This document shows positions 16,551-24,872 of a stretch of 64,000 nt of DNA, in pieces. Source of the DNA: Alkaliphilus peptidifermentans DSM 18978. GTDB lineage: Bacteria; Bacillota; Clostridia; Peptostreptococcales; Natronincolaceae. A program made the translations under genes and the position numbers. The DNA is taken from NCBI RefSeq assembly GCF_900101495.1, contig NZ_FMUS01000020.1, positions 1-64,000 of the forward strand, in the 5' to 3' direction. A model generated the notes under the pieces. The model made no database searches and had not been told where the DNA came from. It saw only the letters and a list, made by a program, of their open reading frames with translations. Position 1 is the stretch's first letter, and every line of letters starts with the position of its first letter.

Positions 16551-16625
16551 TAAAAAACGTTATAATGGTAATTTATGGTATAGACTTTCATTGTTATTAT
16601 AAATATAGTAATATTTAAGTAGAGA

Positions 16626-16654
16626 TTGACGTAGGATGATACTGCTGATAAAAT
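16626..16654 (+). promoter_or_regulatory. Promoter for the anchored protein gene at 16701
   Basis: -35 TTGACG (16626-16631), 17-base spacer, -10 TAAAAT (16649-16654). Transcription would start close to 16661, about 40 bases before the ATG at 16701. Confidence 0.65.
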
Positions 16655-16700
16655 GGATAATAATAGAAAAAAATACAATAATTGAAAGGAAAGGATATTT

Positions 16701-17324
16701 ATGAAGTTCAAAGGAATATTTATAATTGCAGGGGTTCTAATACTAATAGCAGCCCTCTTTGGAGGGAAGTATATAACTGGAGTTCTTAAAGAAACATCGG
16801 AAGAAATAGAACAATCAAGAAATGTAGAAGACATTCTAAAGGATGTTTATAATATGACGGGATTACTTGTGGGTGACAATATTATAGGAGAACATTTAGA
16901 ATTTACTGAAGAAAATATAGATAATCTAATCGTTGAACTTACCAATTCCAATTACTATTATAAACCAAGCCTTATTGACGGTTTGAATGAATGGAAAGAA
17001 GGAAATCTCCATCGATTAACCGCCCTTCGCAACTTTACTGGTGAGCAATTAAACATTCACAAAACAAATAATAGTATTATATGGGAAAATATGCCGGAAT
17101 GGACGGTTAAGCTTGCTAAGGAAAATGGTCATTATCCTGAATGGTTGGAGGAAGGCTTCAAATTTAACCTATGGGAAGATGCCCTTGGAAAGTTTGTAAG
17201 TATGGATTTTGCAACTGAAGAAGATAAAATTGAAGCGGCAAAAGATATTCTAAGGGGTATGGAATTTGAATCAGAAGAAGAATGGGAAGAAGCATTTCAG
17301 GAACTTATGAATAGCAAAGAATAA
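16701..17324 (+). CDS. Membrane-anchored protein, unknown (DUF6241-like)
   Basis: 207 residues with an N-terminal hydrophobic span (about residues 5-24) and no lipobox, so probably anchored with the rest outside. The soluble part is acidic. The stretch VEDILKDVYNMTGLLVG, then a LIDGLNEWKEGNLHR segment, recalls DUF6241-type proteins, but I hold that assignment loosely. It has its own promoter and AAAGGAAAGG ribosome site, and its transcript would end at the duplicated terminator that brackets repeat copy 1. It may be island cargo or a host gene. Confidence 0.5.
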   Translation: MKFKGIFIIAGVLILIAALFGGKYITGVLKETSEEIEQSRNVEDILKDVYNMTGLLVGDNIIGEHLEFTEENIDNLIVELTNSNYYYKPSLIDGLNEWKEGNLHRLTALRNFTGEQLNIHKTNNSIIWENMPEWTVKLAKENGHYPEWLEEGFKFNLWEDALGKFVSMDFATEEDKIEAAKDILRGMEFESEEEWEEAFQELMNSKE

Positions 17325-17355
17325 TAAGGACAGCCTCAAAAGGAACCATAAAAAA

Positions 17356-17557
17356 GAGTAGCCATATATAAGATGGCTACTTAGACTGATGAAAAACCCC
17401 CATCTTCTTCGTTGCTTCGAAAACCTAGCACCCTTACGTATTACGTATACGCTGCAGTCGCTAGGTTTTCTTGCGCCTTGAATCTGCGGTTTTTTGATCA
17501 GTCTGCATTTTGATGACTTTGTCATCAACCTGAGTAGCCATATATAAGATGGCTACT
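17356..17557 (+). mobile_element. Terminator-targeting 150-bp repeat, copy 1, with flanking duplications
   Basis: The element proper is 17382-17531. It is flanked by a perfect 26-bp direct duplication, 17356-17381 and 17532-17557, each containing the terminator stem GAGTAGCCAT/ATGGCTACT. Only the right copy keeps the T run (17558-17565). Internal pairings include AGACTGAT (17383-17390) with ATCAGTCT (17497-17504), AAAACCTAGC (17420-17429) with GCTAGGTTTT (17460-17469), and TGATGAC (17511-17517) with GTCATCA (17521-17527). The ends form imperfect inverted repeats (AGACTGATGA and, inverted, AGGTTGATGA). No open frame of note inside. Confidence 0.85.
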
Positions 17558-17565
17558 CTTTTTTA
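17532..17565 (+). terminator. Restored terminator to the right of repeat copy 1
   Basis: The stem GAGTAGCCAT (17532-17541) with ATGGCTACTC (17549-17558) is followed by T6. It is the complete version of the hairpin whose left copy lacks the T run. Before insertion the terminator would have had a 16-bp stem including the A and T runs. Confidence 0.8.
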
Positions 17566-17681
17566 TGTAATTCCTACCGAAAGCGCCGTAGACAATCTTT
17601 TTATATGGCCCTAACAGTAAGAGTTCTACCACCTGGGTATCCGAGGGCCTTTGCAGCGCCATTTGATACTTCAGCAGCTCT
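17566..17681 (-). pseudogene. Truncated coding fragment at the island's right edge
   Basis: On the minus strand the frame is open from the flanking repeat down to a stop at 17601-17603. It reads a 30-residue tail containing AAEVSNGAAKALGYPGGR and then TLTVRAI. It is richer in G+C than its surroundings and has no start, being cut off exactly where the flanking repeat begins. It looks like the C-terminus of a broken gene. I do not recognise the protein. Confidence 0.3.
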
Positions 17682-17724
17682 AATTTTAAAACCTTAGGAT
17701 GAAAAATAACCTAAGGTTTTATTT
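17682..17724 (+). repeat. Right copy of island-flanking direct repeat
   Basis: 41 of 43 positions match 1805-1847. It includes the terminator hairpin AAAACCTTAGG/CCTAAGGTTTT (17688-17698 with 17710-17720). Differences are confined to the loop (17706 and 17708). No upstream gene here obviously needs it on the plus strand. Confidence 0.75.
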
Positions 17725-18003
17725 ACTTAAAAATCGATATACCAACACACATAATGGTATATATCTCTAATGAGGAACAATTAACTAAAAATATGTGGTA
17801 GTATAAGGCAGTATTTGGGAGGATTAATATGTATACAGTATCACAGTTAGGCTGACATATCGATAGCTATAATAATATATAATACAGCGTATATACCAGC
17901 TTTGACTAAACTGGAAAATTTCTGTAAAATTATACTAAGCTTTTTTTTATTCACGTGAAACTTTGCTGTCGACAGCCCAAAATATATAAATATGGAGGGT
18001 ATT
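17725..18003. other. Gap between island and amino acid transporter
   Basis: AT-rich. A ribosome site (GGGAGG) with ATG at 17829 opens an 8-codon frame (MYTVSQLG then stop at 17853-17855), resembling the start of a MerR-type regulator; it could be a remnant or chance. The rest presumably holds the transporter promoter; I cannot pick one with confidence. Confidence 0.35.
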
Positions 18004-18783
18004 ATGATAAAGAAAATAAGTATAGTTTTAATGGTTGTAATATTAATATTTCTTGCTGGCTGTAGTTCAAATGGAGGAAAAACCTTAGAGGCAATTCAAG
18101 AGAGTGGATCACTGACATTTGCAATGACTGGCGCTTATCCGCCATTTAATTATATAGACTCTGATGGAGAGTTAATTGGCTTTGATATTGATATTGCCAA
18201 TGCAATAGCAGAAAAAATGGGAGTGGAGGCAGAGCCACAAACTGTTTTGTGGGATGGAATACTATCTGGGTTAACCAGTGGACGCTTTGATATGATAATT
18301 GGTAGTATGGCAATAACGGAAGATCGATTAGAGAAAGTTAATTTTTCAGACCCATACTATTATGATGGAGCTCAATTTTTTGGAAGTGAAGATATAGGTG
18401 TAAATGAATTATCAGAGCTGGAGGATGCAACTATAGGAGTAGTTACAGGAACAACCTTTCAAGATTTTTTGACTGATATGGAAAATGTAGCTGATATATT
18501 ACAATTTGAAAGCGATGTTGATAACATGCGTGCAGTACAACAAGGACGATCAGATGGATTAATAACAGGTTTATTGGTAGGCCTGCATGGAATTGAGAAA
18601 TTTGATATGCCACTAGAACCTGTGGGAGATCCCCTCTATATTGAGGAAATCGGAATTGCCATTAGGAAAGATGATACTGCACTATTAGAAGCTGTAAACT
18701 CAGCTCTACAGGAAATCATAGAAGATGGTACTTATGAAGAACTTAGTGTTAAGTGGTTCGGAACAAATATTTTAAATAACTAA
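18004..18783 (+). CDS. Amino acid ABC transporter, substrate-binding lipoprotein
   Basis: 259 residues from the ATG at 18004 (GGAGGG just upstream; an ATG at 17992 would place the ribosome site inside the gene). A lipoprotein signal with lipobox FLAGC gives a mature Cys near residue 20. The mature part is a family 3 solute-binding protein (LTFAMTGAYPPFNYIDSDGE, then GFDIDIANAIAEKMG and the FDMIIGSMAITEDR segment). It would capture a polar amino acid outside the cell; the exact ligand cannot be read from sequence. First of a three-gene importer with permease and ATPase downstream. Confidence 0.9.
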   Translation: MIKKISIVLMVVILIFLAGCSSNGGKTLEAIQESGSLTFAMTGAYPPFNYIDSDGELIGFDIDIANAIAEKMGVEAEPQTVLWDGILSGLTSGRFDMIIGSMAITEDRLEKVNFSDPYYYDGAQFFGSEDIGVNELSELEDATIGVVTGTTFQDFLTDMENVADILQFESDVDNMRAVQQGRSDGLITGLLVGLHGIEKFDMPLEPVGDPLYIEEIGIAIRKDDTALLEAVNSALQEIIEDGTYEELSVKWFGTNILNN

Positions 18784-18858
18784 ATTAGTGAATTTGAGGA
18801 TGGGTAATATTAAATATTACCCATTTCAAAATTTAAGGAGGAGAAAGGGAACAGCGAT

Positions 18859-19542
18859 ATGTTAAATGAAATCATAAATAGTATAATTATTTTTGCTCAC
18901 ACGGTTATTGAATATGCACCTAAATTTTTTCCAGGTGTAGTCATGACATTGCAACTATCTTTTCTTTCTATTTTGTTAGGGACAGTATTTGGTTTAATTG
19001 CTACAATGCTGAAAATGACAAAAATTAAGGCTATAGTGAAGGCAATAGATTTATATATTAGCATAGTAAGGGGAACGCCACTACTTTTACAGCTTATATT
19101 TATTTTTCAAGCATTACCACAGATTGGTATTAGATTCTCTCCCTTTGTATCAGCTATTATAGGATTGGCTTTTCATAATGGTGCATACATTAGTGAGATA
19201 TTTAGAGGTGCAATTGACTCCATCGACTATGGACAGAAGGAAGCTGCTAGGTCATTGGGCATGACAAAATGGCAAGCAATGAAACGTGTAACACTACCAC
19301 AAGCGTTTAAAAGATCAGTACCGGCCTTAGGAAATCAGTTTATTATTGCCATAAAAGATTCATCCTTGGCCAGTGTTATAACAATAACAGAGACTCTAAT
19401 GTTAACTCGACAATATACTTCAGCAACCTTTAATCCTTGGCCGATGTTTTTTATTGCAGGATTCTACTATATGGTAATCACAACAGTTTTATCAAAAGGC
19501 TTATTAAGATTAGAGAAACGTTTGAAGGTCTATGAGAGGTGA
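18859..19542 (+). CDS. Amino acid ABC transporter permease
   Basis: 227 residues, usual for the HisM/GlnP family. It has about five membrane spans and the conserved ATPase-contact loop [21 protein letters not shown] (residues about 131-150). Near the N-terminus, [20 protein letters not shown] is the typical first helix. AAGGAGGAG lies upstream of the ATG with 75 bases after the binding protein gene, and the ATPase gene follows with 4 bases between. It forms the membrane channel of the importer. Confidence 0.9.
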   Translation: MLNEIINSIIIFAHTVIEYAPKFFPGVVMTLQLSFLSILLGTVFGLIATMLKMTKIKAIVKAIDLYISIVRGTPLLLQLIFIFQALPQIGIRFSPFVSAIIGLAFHNGAYISEIFRGAIDSIDYGQKEAARSLGMTKWQAMKRVTLPQAFKRSVPALGNQFIIAIKDSSLASVITITETLMLTRQYTSATFNPWPMFFIAGFYYMVITTVLSKGLLRLEKRLKVYER

Positions 19543-19546
19543 AAAA

Positions 19547-20272
19547 ATGATAGAAATTAAAAATTTGCATAAATATTTTGGAAAGCTTCAAGTTTTAAAA
19601 GGTATAGATATGAAGGTGGAAGAAGGTCAGGTTGTTTGTATGATTGGTTCCAGTGGATCAGGTAAAAGTACTTTGCTAAGGTGCATTAACTACTTAGAAA
19701 GAAAGAATAAAGGTGAAATATGGATAGATGGAAAACTAGTAAAAGAAAAAGAAAAAAATATTAATGAAATTAGGCAGCAGGTGGGCATGGTGTTTCAGCG
19801 ATTCAATTTATTTCCCCATAGAACAGCTCTTGAGAATGTTATGGAGGGGCCTATTACTGTAAAAAAGGAAGAGGTAAGCCATGCAAAAGAAAAGGCATTA
19901 GCTTTACTAGATAAGGTTGGTTTATCGGATAAAGCCCATCAGTATCCAGCAATGCTATCGGGAGGGCAACAGCAAAGAGTAGCCATAGCTAGAACCTTAG
20001 CGATGGAGCCTAAGGTGGTGTTATTTGATGAACCCACTTCTGCTTTAGATCCTGAACTGGTGGGAGAGGTTTTATCAGTTATGAAGGACTTAGCAAAGGA
20101 AGGTATGACAATGGTTATTGTAACCCATGAAATGAGGTTCGCTAAAGATGTTGCCGATCAAGTGATTTTTTTGAATGAGGGAGTTATTGCTGAAGAGGGT
20201 ACACCAAAGGAAATTTTTGAAAATCCTAAGCACGAGAGGTTGAAGGCTTTTCTAGGACAGATTCAATTCTAA
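19547..20272 (+). CDS. Amino acid ABC transporter ATPase (GlnQ-like)
   Basis: 241 residues from the ATG at 19547; the upstream in-frame ATG at 19532 lies before the ribosome site GAGAGGTG, which overlaps the permease stop. Walker A is GSSGSGKST, the Q loop is in [13 protein letters not shown], the signature is [13 protein letters not shown], Walker B is [12 protein letters not shown] and the switch His follows in IVTHE. These are the complete nucleotide-binding motifs of the polar amino acid uptake class. Ends the three-gene operon, with a terminator at 20335-20380. Confidence 0.92.
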   Translation: MIEIKNLHKYFGKLQVLKGIDMKVEEGQVVCMIGSSGSGKSTLLRCINYLERKNKGEIWIDGKLVKEKEKNINEIRQQVGMVFQRFNLFPHRTALENVMEGPITVKKEEVSHAKEKALALLDKVGLSDKAHQYPAMLSGGQQQRVAIARTLAMEPKVVLFDEPTSALDPELVGEVLSVMKDLAKEGMTMVIVTHEMRFAKDVADQVIFLNEGVIAEEGTPKEIFENPKHERLKAFLGQIQF

Positions 20273-20334
20273 ATAAGACTATATTTTTTCTGTTTGGGTC
20301 CCAAAGAACTTTTAAATCTATAGCATTCTCAACT

Positions 20335-20380
20335 AAACCATAAGTCCTTCAGAAAACCTATCAGAAGGACCTATGGTTTT
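20335..20380 (+). terminator. Terminator after amino acid ABC operon
   Basis: Stem of about 16 pairs with one mismatch (20335-20350 with 20364-20379) and a 13-base loop, ending in TTTT. Confidence 0.8.
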
Positions 20381-20502
20381 ACTAATGATAAATATATATT
20401 TCTTTAAAAGTAATAGTATATGCTTGGTCCATTTATAGGCTATAATTAAAATAAGCTAAAATTATTATGACTATTATCAAGGGAAGGCGAGTGGTTTTTT
20501 AG

Positions 20503-22647
20503 ATGAAAATTGCTATTGTATATAATAGAGAAAGCCAAGCAGTAATAAATCTATTTGGAACACTGAATCGCGAAAAATATGGACTAGAAACTATAAAGAA
20601 TATAAAAGAAGCCTTAATAGCTGGCGGCCATCAGGTTAAAACCTTTGAAGGAGATAAAAATATCATTTCAAAGCTTGAGAAGTTTATGCCCTCGGTTATA
20701 TCTGGTGAAAGACCTGGCCTTGTACTAAATCTTAGTTATGGAATACAGGGTAAGGGAAGATATATGCATGTACCTGGAATACTGGAAATGTTAGGAATAC
20801 CCTATGTTGGCTCTGGTCCAGAAACCCACGCAATAGCATTGGATAAAATCGTTACAAAAATGATATTAATTCAAAAGGGATTGCCAACACCAAAATTTAC
20901 AGTAATGGATAAACCCGACTCACCAATTACTGATAACTTAAGCTACCCTATGATAGTAAAACCTAAAGCAGAAGCTGTTTCATTCGGTTTAAGAATAGTT
21001 CATAATGAAGAAGAATTAAGGGAAGGGGTTAGAATAATTTACGAGACCTTCAATAGTCCTACCTTAGTCGAAGAATTTATAGAAGGCAGAGAGGTAAATG
21101 TGGGATTATTGGGAAATAATCCTGTACAAGCCCTACCTCCTGTTGAGCTAGTATTTGGAGATGGACTACAAATTTATACCTATGAAGACAAAAAGAATAT
21201 AAGTGGAAGAAATGTAGAGAAAATTTGTCCTGCCCCCATTTCAAAGGATGAAACTCTACGGATACAAAAACTAGCAATTGATACCTTTGAAGCCTTGGGC
21301 TGCTATGATAGTGCAAGGGTGGATTTTAGAATAGATAAAAATGGAAACCCGTATATTTTAGAAGTGAATTCAATGGCAAGCTTAGGCGCCGATGGATCCT
21401 TTGTTTATGCTGCAAATGCAATGGGACTAGACTATGTTAATCTTATGAATAGACTGGTTGAGGTTGCATGCGAAAGATATTTTGGTCCCTATATAATAGA
21501 TAATATAAATGGAGAAGTATCTGATAAAACCATCGGTTTATTTAATACAATAACTACAAACAGAGATAAGATAGAAGGCGAATTGAAGGCATGGACTAAC
21601 CTTCCAAGCTGGACAGAGGATCATGTAGGGATAAGTACTGCATTAAGAAAACTTGAGGACCGATTAAAGAAGCTTGGGCTAAAGGTAGTAGAAGAATACA
21701 CTAATGAAAGCTCAGCTTGGACCTGGGAAACGGATGCAGGTTTTAAGGATGGCACCCTCCTGGTGCTTCCAATAGACATTCCAGGAAACAGAACAGGCTT
21801 TCCAATCCCTTTTCGAACGGAGCAGGAATGGATATATGGAGAAGGAATTGCATCTAGTCGTGGAGGACTTGTGACGTTGTTAAGTACTCTTAGTGCCTTG
21901 AAAGAAGTTAAGAATCTTGACAATAAAAAAATTGGTATTTTTCTGTATACTGATGAGGGAAGAGGAATGAGATATAGCAGTGGTACTTTAAAGAAGGCTG
22001 CTAAAAATGCCAAGGAAGTAATTGTCTTGCAATCGGGCTTTAAGGGTGGTAAGGTTGTTAATCAAAGGCGTGGTTCAAAAAAGTATAGCATAGTTGTTGA
22101 AGGTGACCCCTTAAGAATAGGCTATCGCTCTAATCAAATAGATGTACTTAGCTACTTTATACAGAAGGCTGAAAAGCTAAAGGAAATTAGTAGCTCTGAT
22201 AAAAAAATTACAGTAGCTGTCCAAGATGTTCACTCGGAAAGATATAGTGTTTTATTATCCCATAGGGTTCGTGCAACATTGTATATAACCTTTCTAGATG
22301 AAAAATTAGCTAAAGATGCAGAGGAGCAAATACGAAATATATTCAAATCTAGTTCTAAGGGGATACAATGCTATATTGAAAAATTAGTAGAAAGACCTCC
22401 CTTTATTAAAAACAAGAACAATTTACTCATAAGCAGGTTTACTAATATTGCAGAAAAATGGAACATTCCCTTTGGCATGGAGTCTAGTCTACTGGCCACT
22501 GCTGCAGGAGAAATAAATAGTAATATACCTGTTGTATGCGGATTTGCCCCCGCCAGTAAAGGCTTATACACACCGAATGAAGCAATTCACCGTAGAGAGC
22601 TAGTCGAAAGAACTCTTCTATTGGCTATGTATTTATTGGGGGAGTAA
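20503..22647 (+). CDS. D-Ala-D-Ala ligase-like ATP-grasp fused to M20-like peptidase domain
   Basis: 714 residues. Residues about 1-330 form an ATP-grasp enzyme of the D-alanine-D-alanine ligase type (LNLSYGIQGKGRYMHVPGI, then GIPYVGSGPETHAIALDK, the ATP-binding YPMIVKPKAEAVSFGLRI, and the metal-binding ARVDFRIDKNGNPYILEVNS). Residues about 345-714 resemble an M20 peptidase, but several ligands are changed: GHxD appears as LPID, and the DDKGG motif as SSRGG, while DEG and a late His (EAIHRRELVE) remain. So the second half may bind rather than hydrolyse. The fusion suggests amide-bond formation coupled to handling of an amino acid or peptide. It is monocistronic. Confidence 0.75.
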   Translation: MKIAIVYNRESQAVINLFGTLNREKYGLETIKNIKEALIAGGHQVKTFEGDKNIISKLEKFMPSVISGERPGLVLNLSYGIQGKGRYMHVPGILEMLGIPYVGSGPETHAIALDKIVTKMILIQKGLPTPKFTVMDKPDSPITDNLSYPMIVKPKAEAVSFGLRIVHNEEELREGVRIIYETFNSPTLVEEFIEGREVNVGLLGNNPVQALPPVELVFGDGLQIYTYEDKKNISGRNVEKICPAPISKDETLRIQKLAIDTFEALGCYDSARVDFRIDKNGNPYILEVNSMASLGADGSFVYAANAMGLDYVNLMNRLVEVACERYFGPYIIDNINGEVSDKTIGLFNTITTNRDKIEGELKAWTNLPSWTEDHVGISTALRKLEDRLKKLGLKVVEEYTNESSAWTWETDAGFKDGTLLVLPIDIPGNRTGFPIPFRTEQEWIYGEGIASSRGGLVTLLSTLSALKEVKNLDNKKIGIFLYTDEGRGMRYSSGTLKKAAKNAKEVIVLQSGFKGGKVVNQRRGSKKYSIVVEGDPLRIGYRSNQIDVLSYFIQKAEKLKEISSSDKKITVAVQDVHSERYSVLLSHRVRATLYITFLDEKLAKDAEEQIRNIFKSSSKGIQCYIEKLVERPPFIKNKNNLLISRFTNIAEKWNIPFGMESSLLATAAGEINSNIPVVCGFAPASKGLYTPNEAIHRRELVERTLLLAMYLLGE

Positions 22648-22814
22648 GATTAAGTAAAACAACCGCAGGGAACGATAACTATCCTTCCCTTTTTAACCAT
22701 ATTTTAGAAAAAAATATTACCTAGAAAACAAATATATATTATAATAAATTAAAGCATATTTTTAGCGCAGAAGGGATTGACTGGGAATAAAGCAATATGA
22801 AAAGGGGGATAAAA

Positions 22815-23498
22815 ATGGAGTACAAAATTGTAGGTACTACAATGCCGTTGGTTGAGCTAACCTTAAAGCGGGGGGACGTAATTAAATCACAAGCTGGAGC
22901 AATGAAGTGGATGGACAGTCAAGTTCAAATGAAAACCAGTATGGATGGCGGAGTCGGAGGTTTCTTCAAAAGAAAGTTGATGGGAGAAAGTGGATTTTTA
23001 AATTTCTTTGAAGCAGAAAGGGATGGGGATCGTATCGCCTTTGGACATACATTTCCTGGGTATATTATACCTATTGAAGTTGATCATCGATCCATCATAT
23101 GTCAAAAAAGGTCTTTTTTATGTTCTACTATGGACGTAGAAGTCGAAATAGCATTTCAACGGAAATTAGGTTCTGGTTTTTTTGGTGGAGAAGGTTTTAT
23201 TATGCAAGAGCTAAAGGGCAGTGGAATTGCCTTTGTTGAAATTGATGGAGAAAGTATAGAGCTTGAGCTTAAACCAGGTGAATCAATCAAAGTGGAAACA
23301 GGGGCAGTTGGTATGTACGAATCAACAGTTTCCATGAATGTTGAAATGGTAAAGGGCTTTAGTAATATTCTCTTTGGTGGCGAGGGTTTATTTTTAACAA
23401 CCTTGACAGGACCTGGAAAGGTATGGATTCAAACTATGCCAATTTCCAGTATGGCAGGAGAATTATTCCCATACTTACCCAAGCCTTCAAGTAGATAA
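22815..23498 (+). CDS. AIM24 / TIGR00266 family protein
   Basis: 227 residues from the ATG at 22815, placed 6 bases after AAAGGGGG; an ATG at 22797 precedes that site. It has the AIM24-type beta-repeat pattern: GDVIKSQAGAMKWMD, then GFFKRKLMGESGFLNFFEA, GYIIPIEV and LFGGEGLFLTTLTGPGKVW near the end. The family is widespread, all-beta and of unknown biochemical function, with no signal peptide here. Single-gene unit with a terminator at 23512-23545. Confidence 0.85.
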   Translation: MEYKIVGTTMPLVELTLKRGDVIKSQAGAMKWMDSQVQMKTSMDGGVGGFFKRKLMGESGFLNFFEAERDGDRIAFGHTFPGYIIPIEVDHRSIICQKRSFLCSTMDVEVEIAFQRKLGSGFFGGEGFIMQELKGSGIAFVEIDGESIELELKPGESIKVETGAVGMYESTVSMNVEMVKGFSNILFGGEGLFLTTLTGPGKVWIQTMPISSMAGELFPYLPKPSSR

Positions 23499-23511
23499 TA
23501 TCTGCTATTAT

Positions 23512-23545
23512 AACCTTCTATAGAATACCTATGGAAGGTTTTTGT
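23512..23545 (+). terminator. Terminator after AIM24-family gene
   Basis: A 12-bp stem (23512-23523 with 23529-23540, one G-T pair) with a 5-base loop, followed by TTTGTTT. Confidence 0.85.
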
Positions 23546-23662
23546 TTATAGAAGCTTATTAAGGTTAAAAATATATATGATTAACAAAGCTCTTAAATAT
23601 GTCAAATCCTTCCCAATTGTCTAAGTTGACATGCTATAATTAAATTTATTGGAGGTGTAAAA

Positions 23663-23968
23663 ATGGCAATTGTAGAAGCAACAATAGTGCCACTTGGTAC
23701 AGGAGATACAAGCATCAGCAAATATGTGGCAGACTGTCACAAAATTCTAAAGAATGAAAAGCAAATTAAATATCAACTAACACCAATGAGTACAATCTTT
23801 GAAGGGGAGTTAGATGTAATTTTACAGGTAGTACGAAAAATGCATGAAATACCCTTCGATAAGGGAGCAATGCGGGTATCAACTTCTATAAAAATAGACG
23901 ATCGTCGAGATAAGAAGGGAACAATGGAGGAAAAAATTAAAGCTGTTGAAGAAAAAATGAAGGACTAG
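23663..23968 (+). CDS. MTH1187-family thiamine-binding protein
   Basis: 101 residues. The sequence opens MAIVEATIVPLGTGDTSIS and continues VADCHKILKN, then YQLTPMSTIFEGELDVIL, the ferredoxin-like alpha/beta pattern of the MTH1187/YqgV (formerly DUF77) family; related proteins bind thiamine or precursors. TTGGAGGTG precedes the ATG. The next gene, a radical SAM protein, starts 22 bases downstream, so they are probably cotranscribed. A TATAAT lies at 23635-23640 without a clear -35. Confidence 0.8.
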   Translation: MAIVEATIVPLGTGDTSISKYVADCHKILKNEKQIKYQLTPMSTIFEGELDVILQVVRKMHEIPFDKGAMRVSTSIKIDDRRDKKGTMEEKIKAVEEKMKD

Positions 23969-23990
23969 AAAGGATTACATAGGAGGTTTT

Positions 23991-24854
23991 ATGTATAGTT
24001 ATCCATTATATAGACCGCCAAGTGAGGCGAAAAGTTTAATAATACAAGTAACAGAAGGCTGCTCCCACAATCGATGTAGATTTTGTACCATGTATAAGGG
24101 TAAGAGCTTCAGTGTTAAACCTAATACAGAAATTGATGAGCAAATAAATCAATTGCTCCAATGGGATTCTACTAATGATAGAGTTTTTTTAGCCGATGGT
24201 AATGTCCTTTGCTTAAAAACCGATAAATTATTAGAAATAATTAATCAGGTGAAAAAATCATTTCCAAATATAAAACGTATCTCCGCCTACGCTGGACCAA
24301 GGGATTTAATTAATAAAACAAATGACGAGCTAGAGGCAATTTATAAGGCTGGAATAACAATGCTCTACGTTGGTATTGAAAGTGGGAATGACACTATTCT
24401 CACTGGAGTTGATAAAGGCGCCACAAAATCAGAGATAATTGAGGGATGTCTTAAGGCCCAAAAAGCAGGTTTTACTCTATCTGTGATGCTAATCTCTGGA
24501 CTAGGCGGACAAAGATTGTATCAAAAGCACGCAATAGACTCAGCAGAGGTAGTAAATATCATACAACCAAGCTATCTTAGCTTATTAACACTACTAATCG
24601 ATGATAACGGAATAGAAGAAGATTTGAATAAAGCTTATGGATATACCGAATTATCTCCTAAAGAGGTACTGGAGGAGACACTAATGTTCTTAAAGGAGTT
24701 AAATCTCAATAATACAGTTTTTCGTATGAATCATGCTTCAAATTATTTAACACTGAAAGGTATATTAAATAAAGATTGTCAAAGTCTAATAAGTAAAATA
24801 GAGAAGGCTATTGAAGCAGGTGTTTATAACGATACTTATCTTCGAAGCTTGTAA
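23991..24854 (+). CDS. Radical SAM protein
   Basis: 287 residues with an N-terminal [4Fe-4S] cluster motif at residues about 24-33 (TEGCSHNRCRFC, CX4CX2C, one residue longer than the classic spacing). MLYVGIESGNDTIL is the SAM-binding GxIxGxxE-like strand, and LSVMLISGLGG follows. The protein generates a deoxyadenosyl radical; its substrate is unknown, and it lacks an obvious extra cluster domain. AGGAGG precedes the ATG. The small YdbC-like gene follows after 18 bases, giving a three-gene cluster. Confidence 0.85.
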   Translation: MYSYPLYRPPSEAKSLIIQVTEGCSHNRCRFCTMYKGKSFSVKPNTEIDEQINQLLQWDSTNDRVFLADGNVLCLKTDKLLEIINQVKKSFPNIKRISAYAGPRDLINKTNDELEAIYKAGITMLYVGIESGNDTILTGVDKGATKSEIIEGCLKAQKAGFTLSVMLISGLGGQRLYQKHAIDSAEVVNIIQPSYLSLLTLLIDDNGIEEDLNKAYGYTELSPKEVLEETLMFLKELNLNNTVFRMNHASNYLTLKGILNKDCQSLISKIEKAIEAGVYNDTYLRSL

Positions 24855-24872
24855 TAAGAAGGGAGCTTTTTT

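Noticed and set aside
2076-17324. Contractile (R-type) tailocin or T6SS-like system
   Set aside because: No sheath, P2/T4 baseplate or ClpV-type gene; the order tube, chaperones, tape measure, Dit, Tal is that of a non-contractile tail.
17271-17528. Minus-strand open frame of 85 codons over repeat copy 1
   Set aside because: It runs across the end of the 16701 gene, the terminator duplicate and the repeat, and is not kept in the other copies; a chance frame.
17829-17855. Eight-codon frame MYTVSQLG resembling a MerR regulator start
   Set aside because: Has a ribosome site, but eight codons are too few and the following sequence does not restore a MerR protein in any frame clearly.
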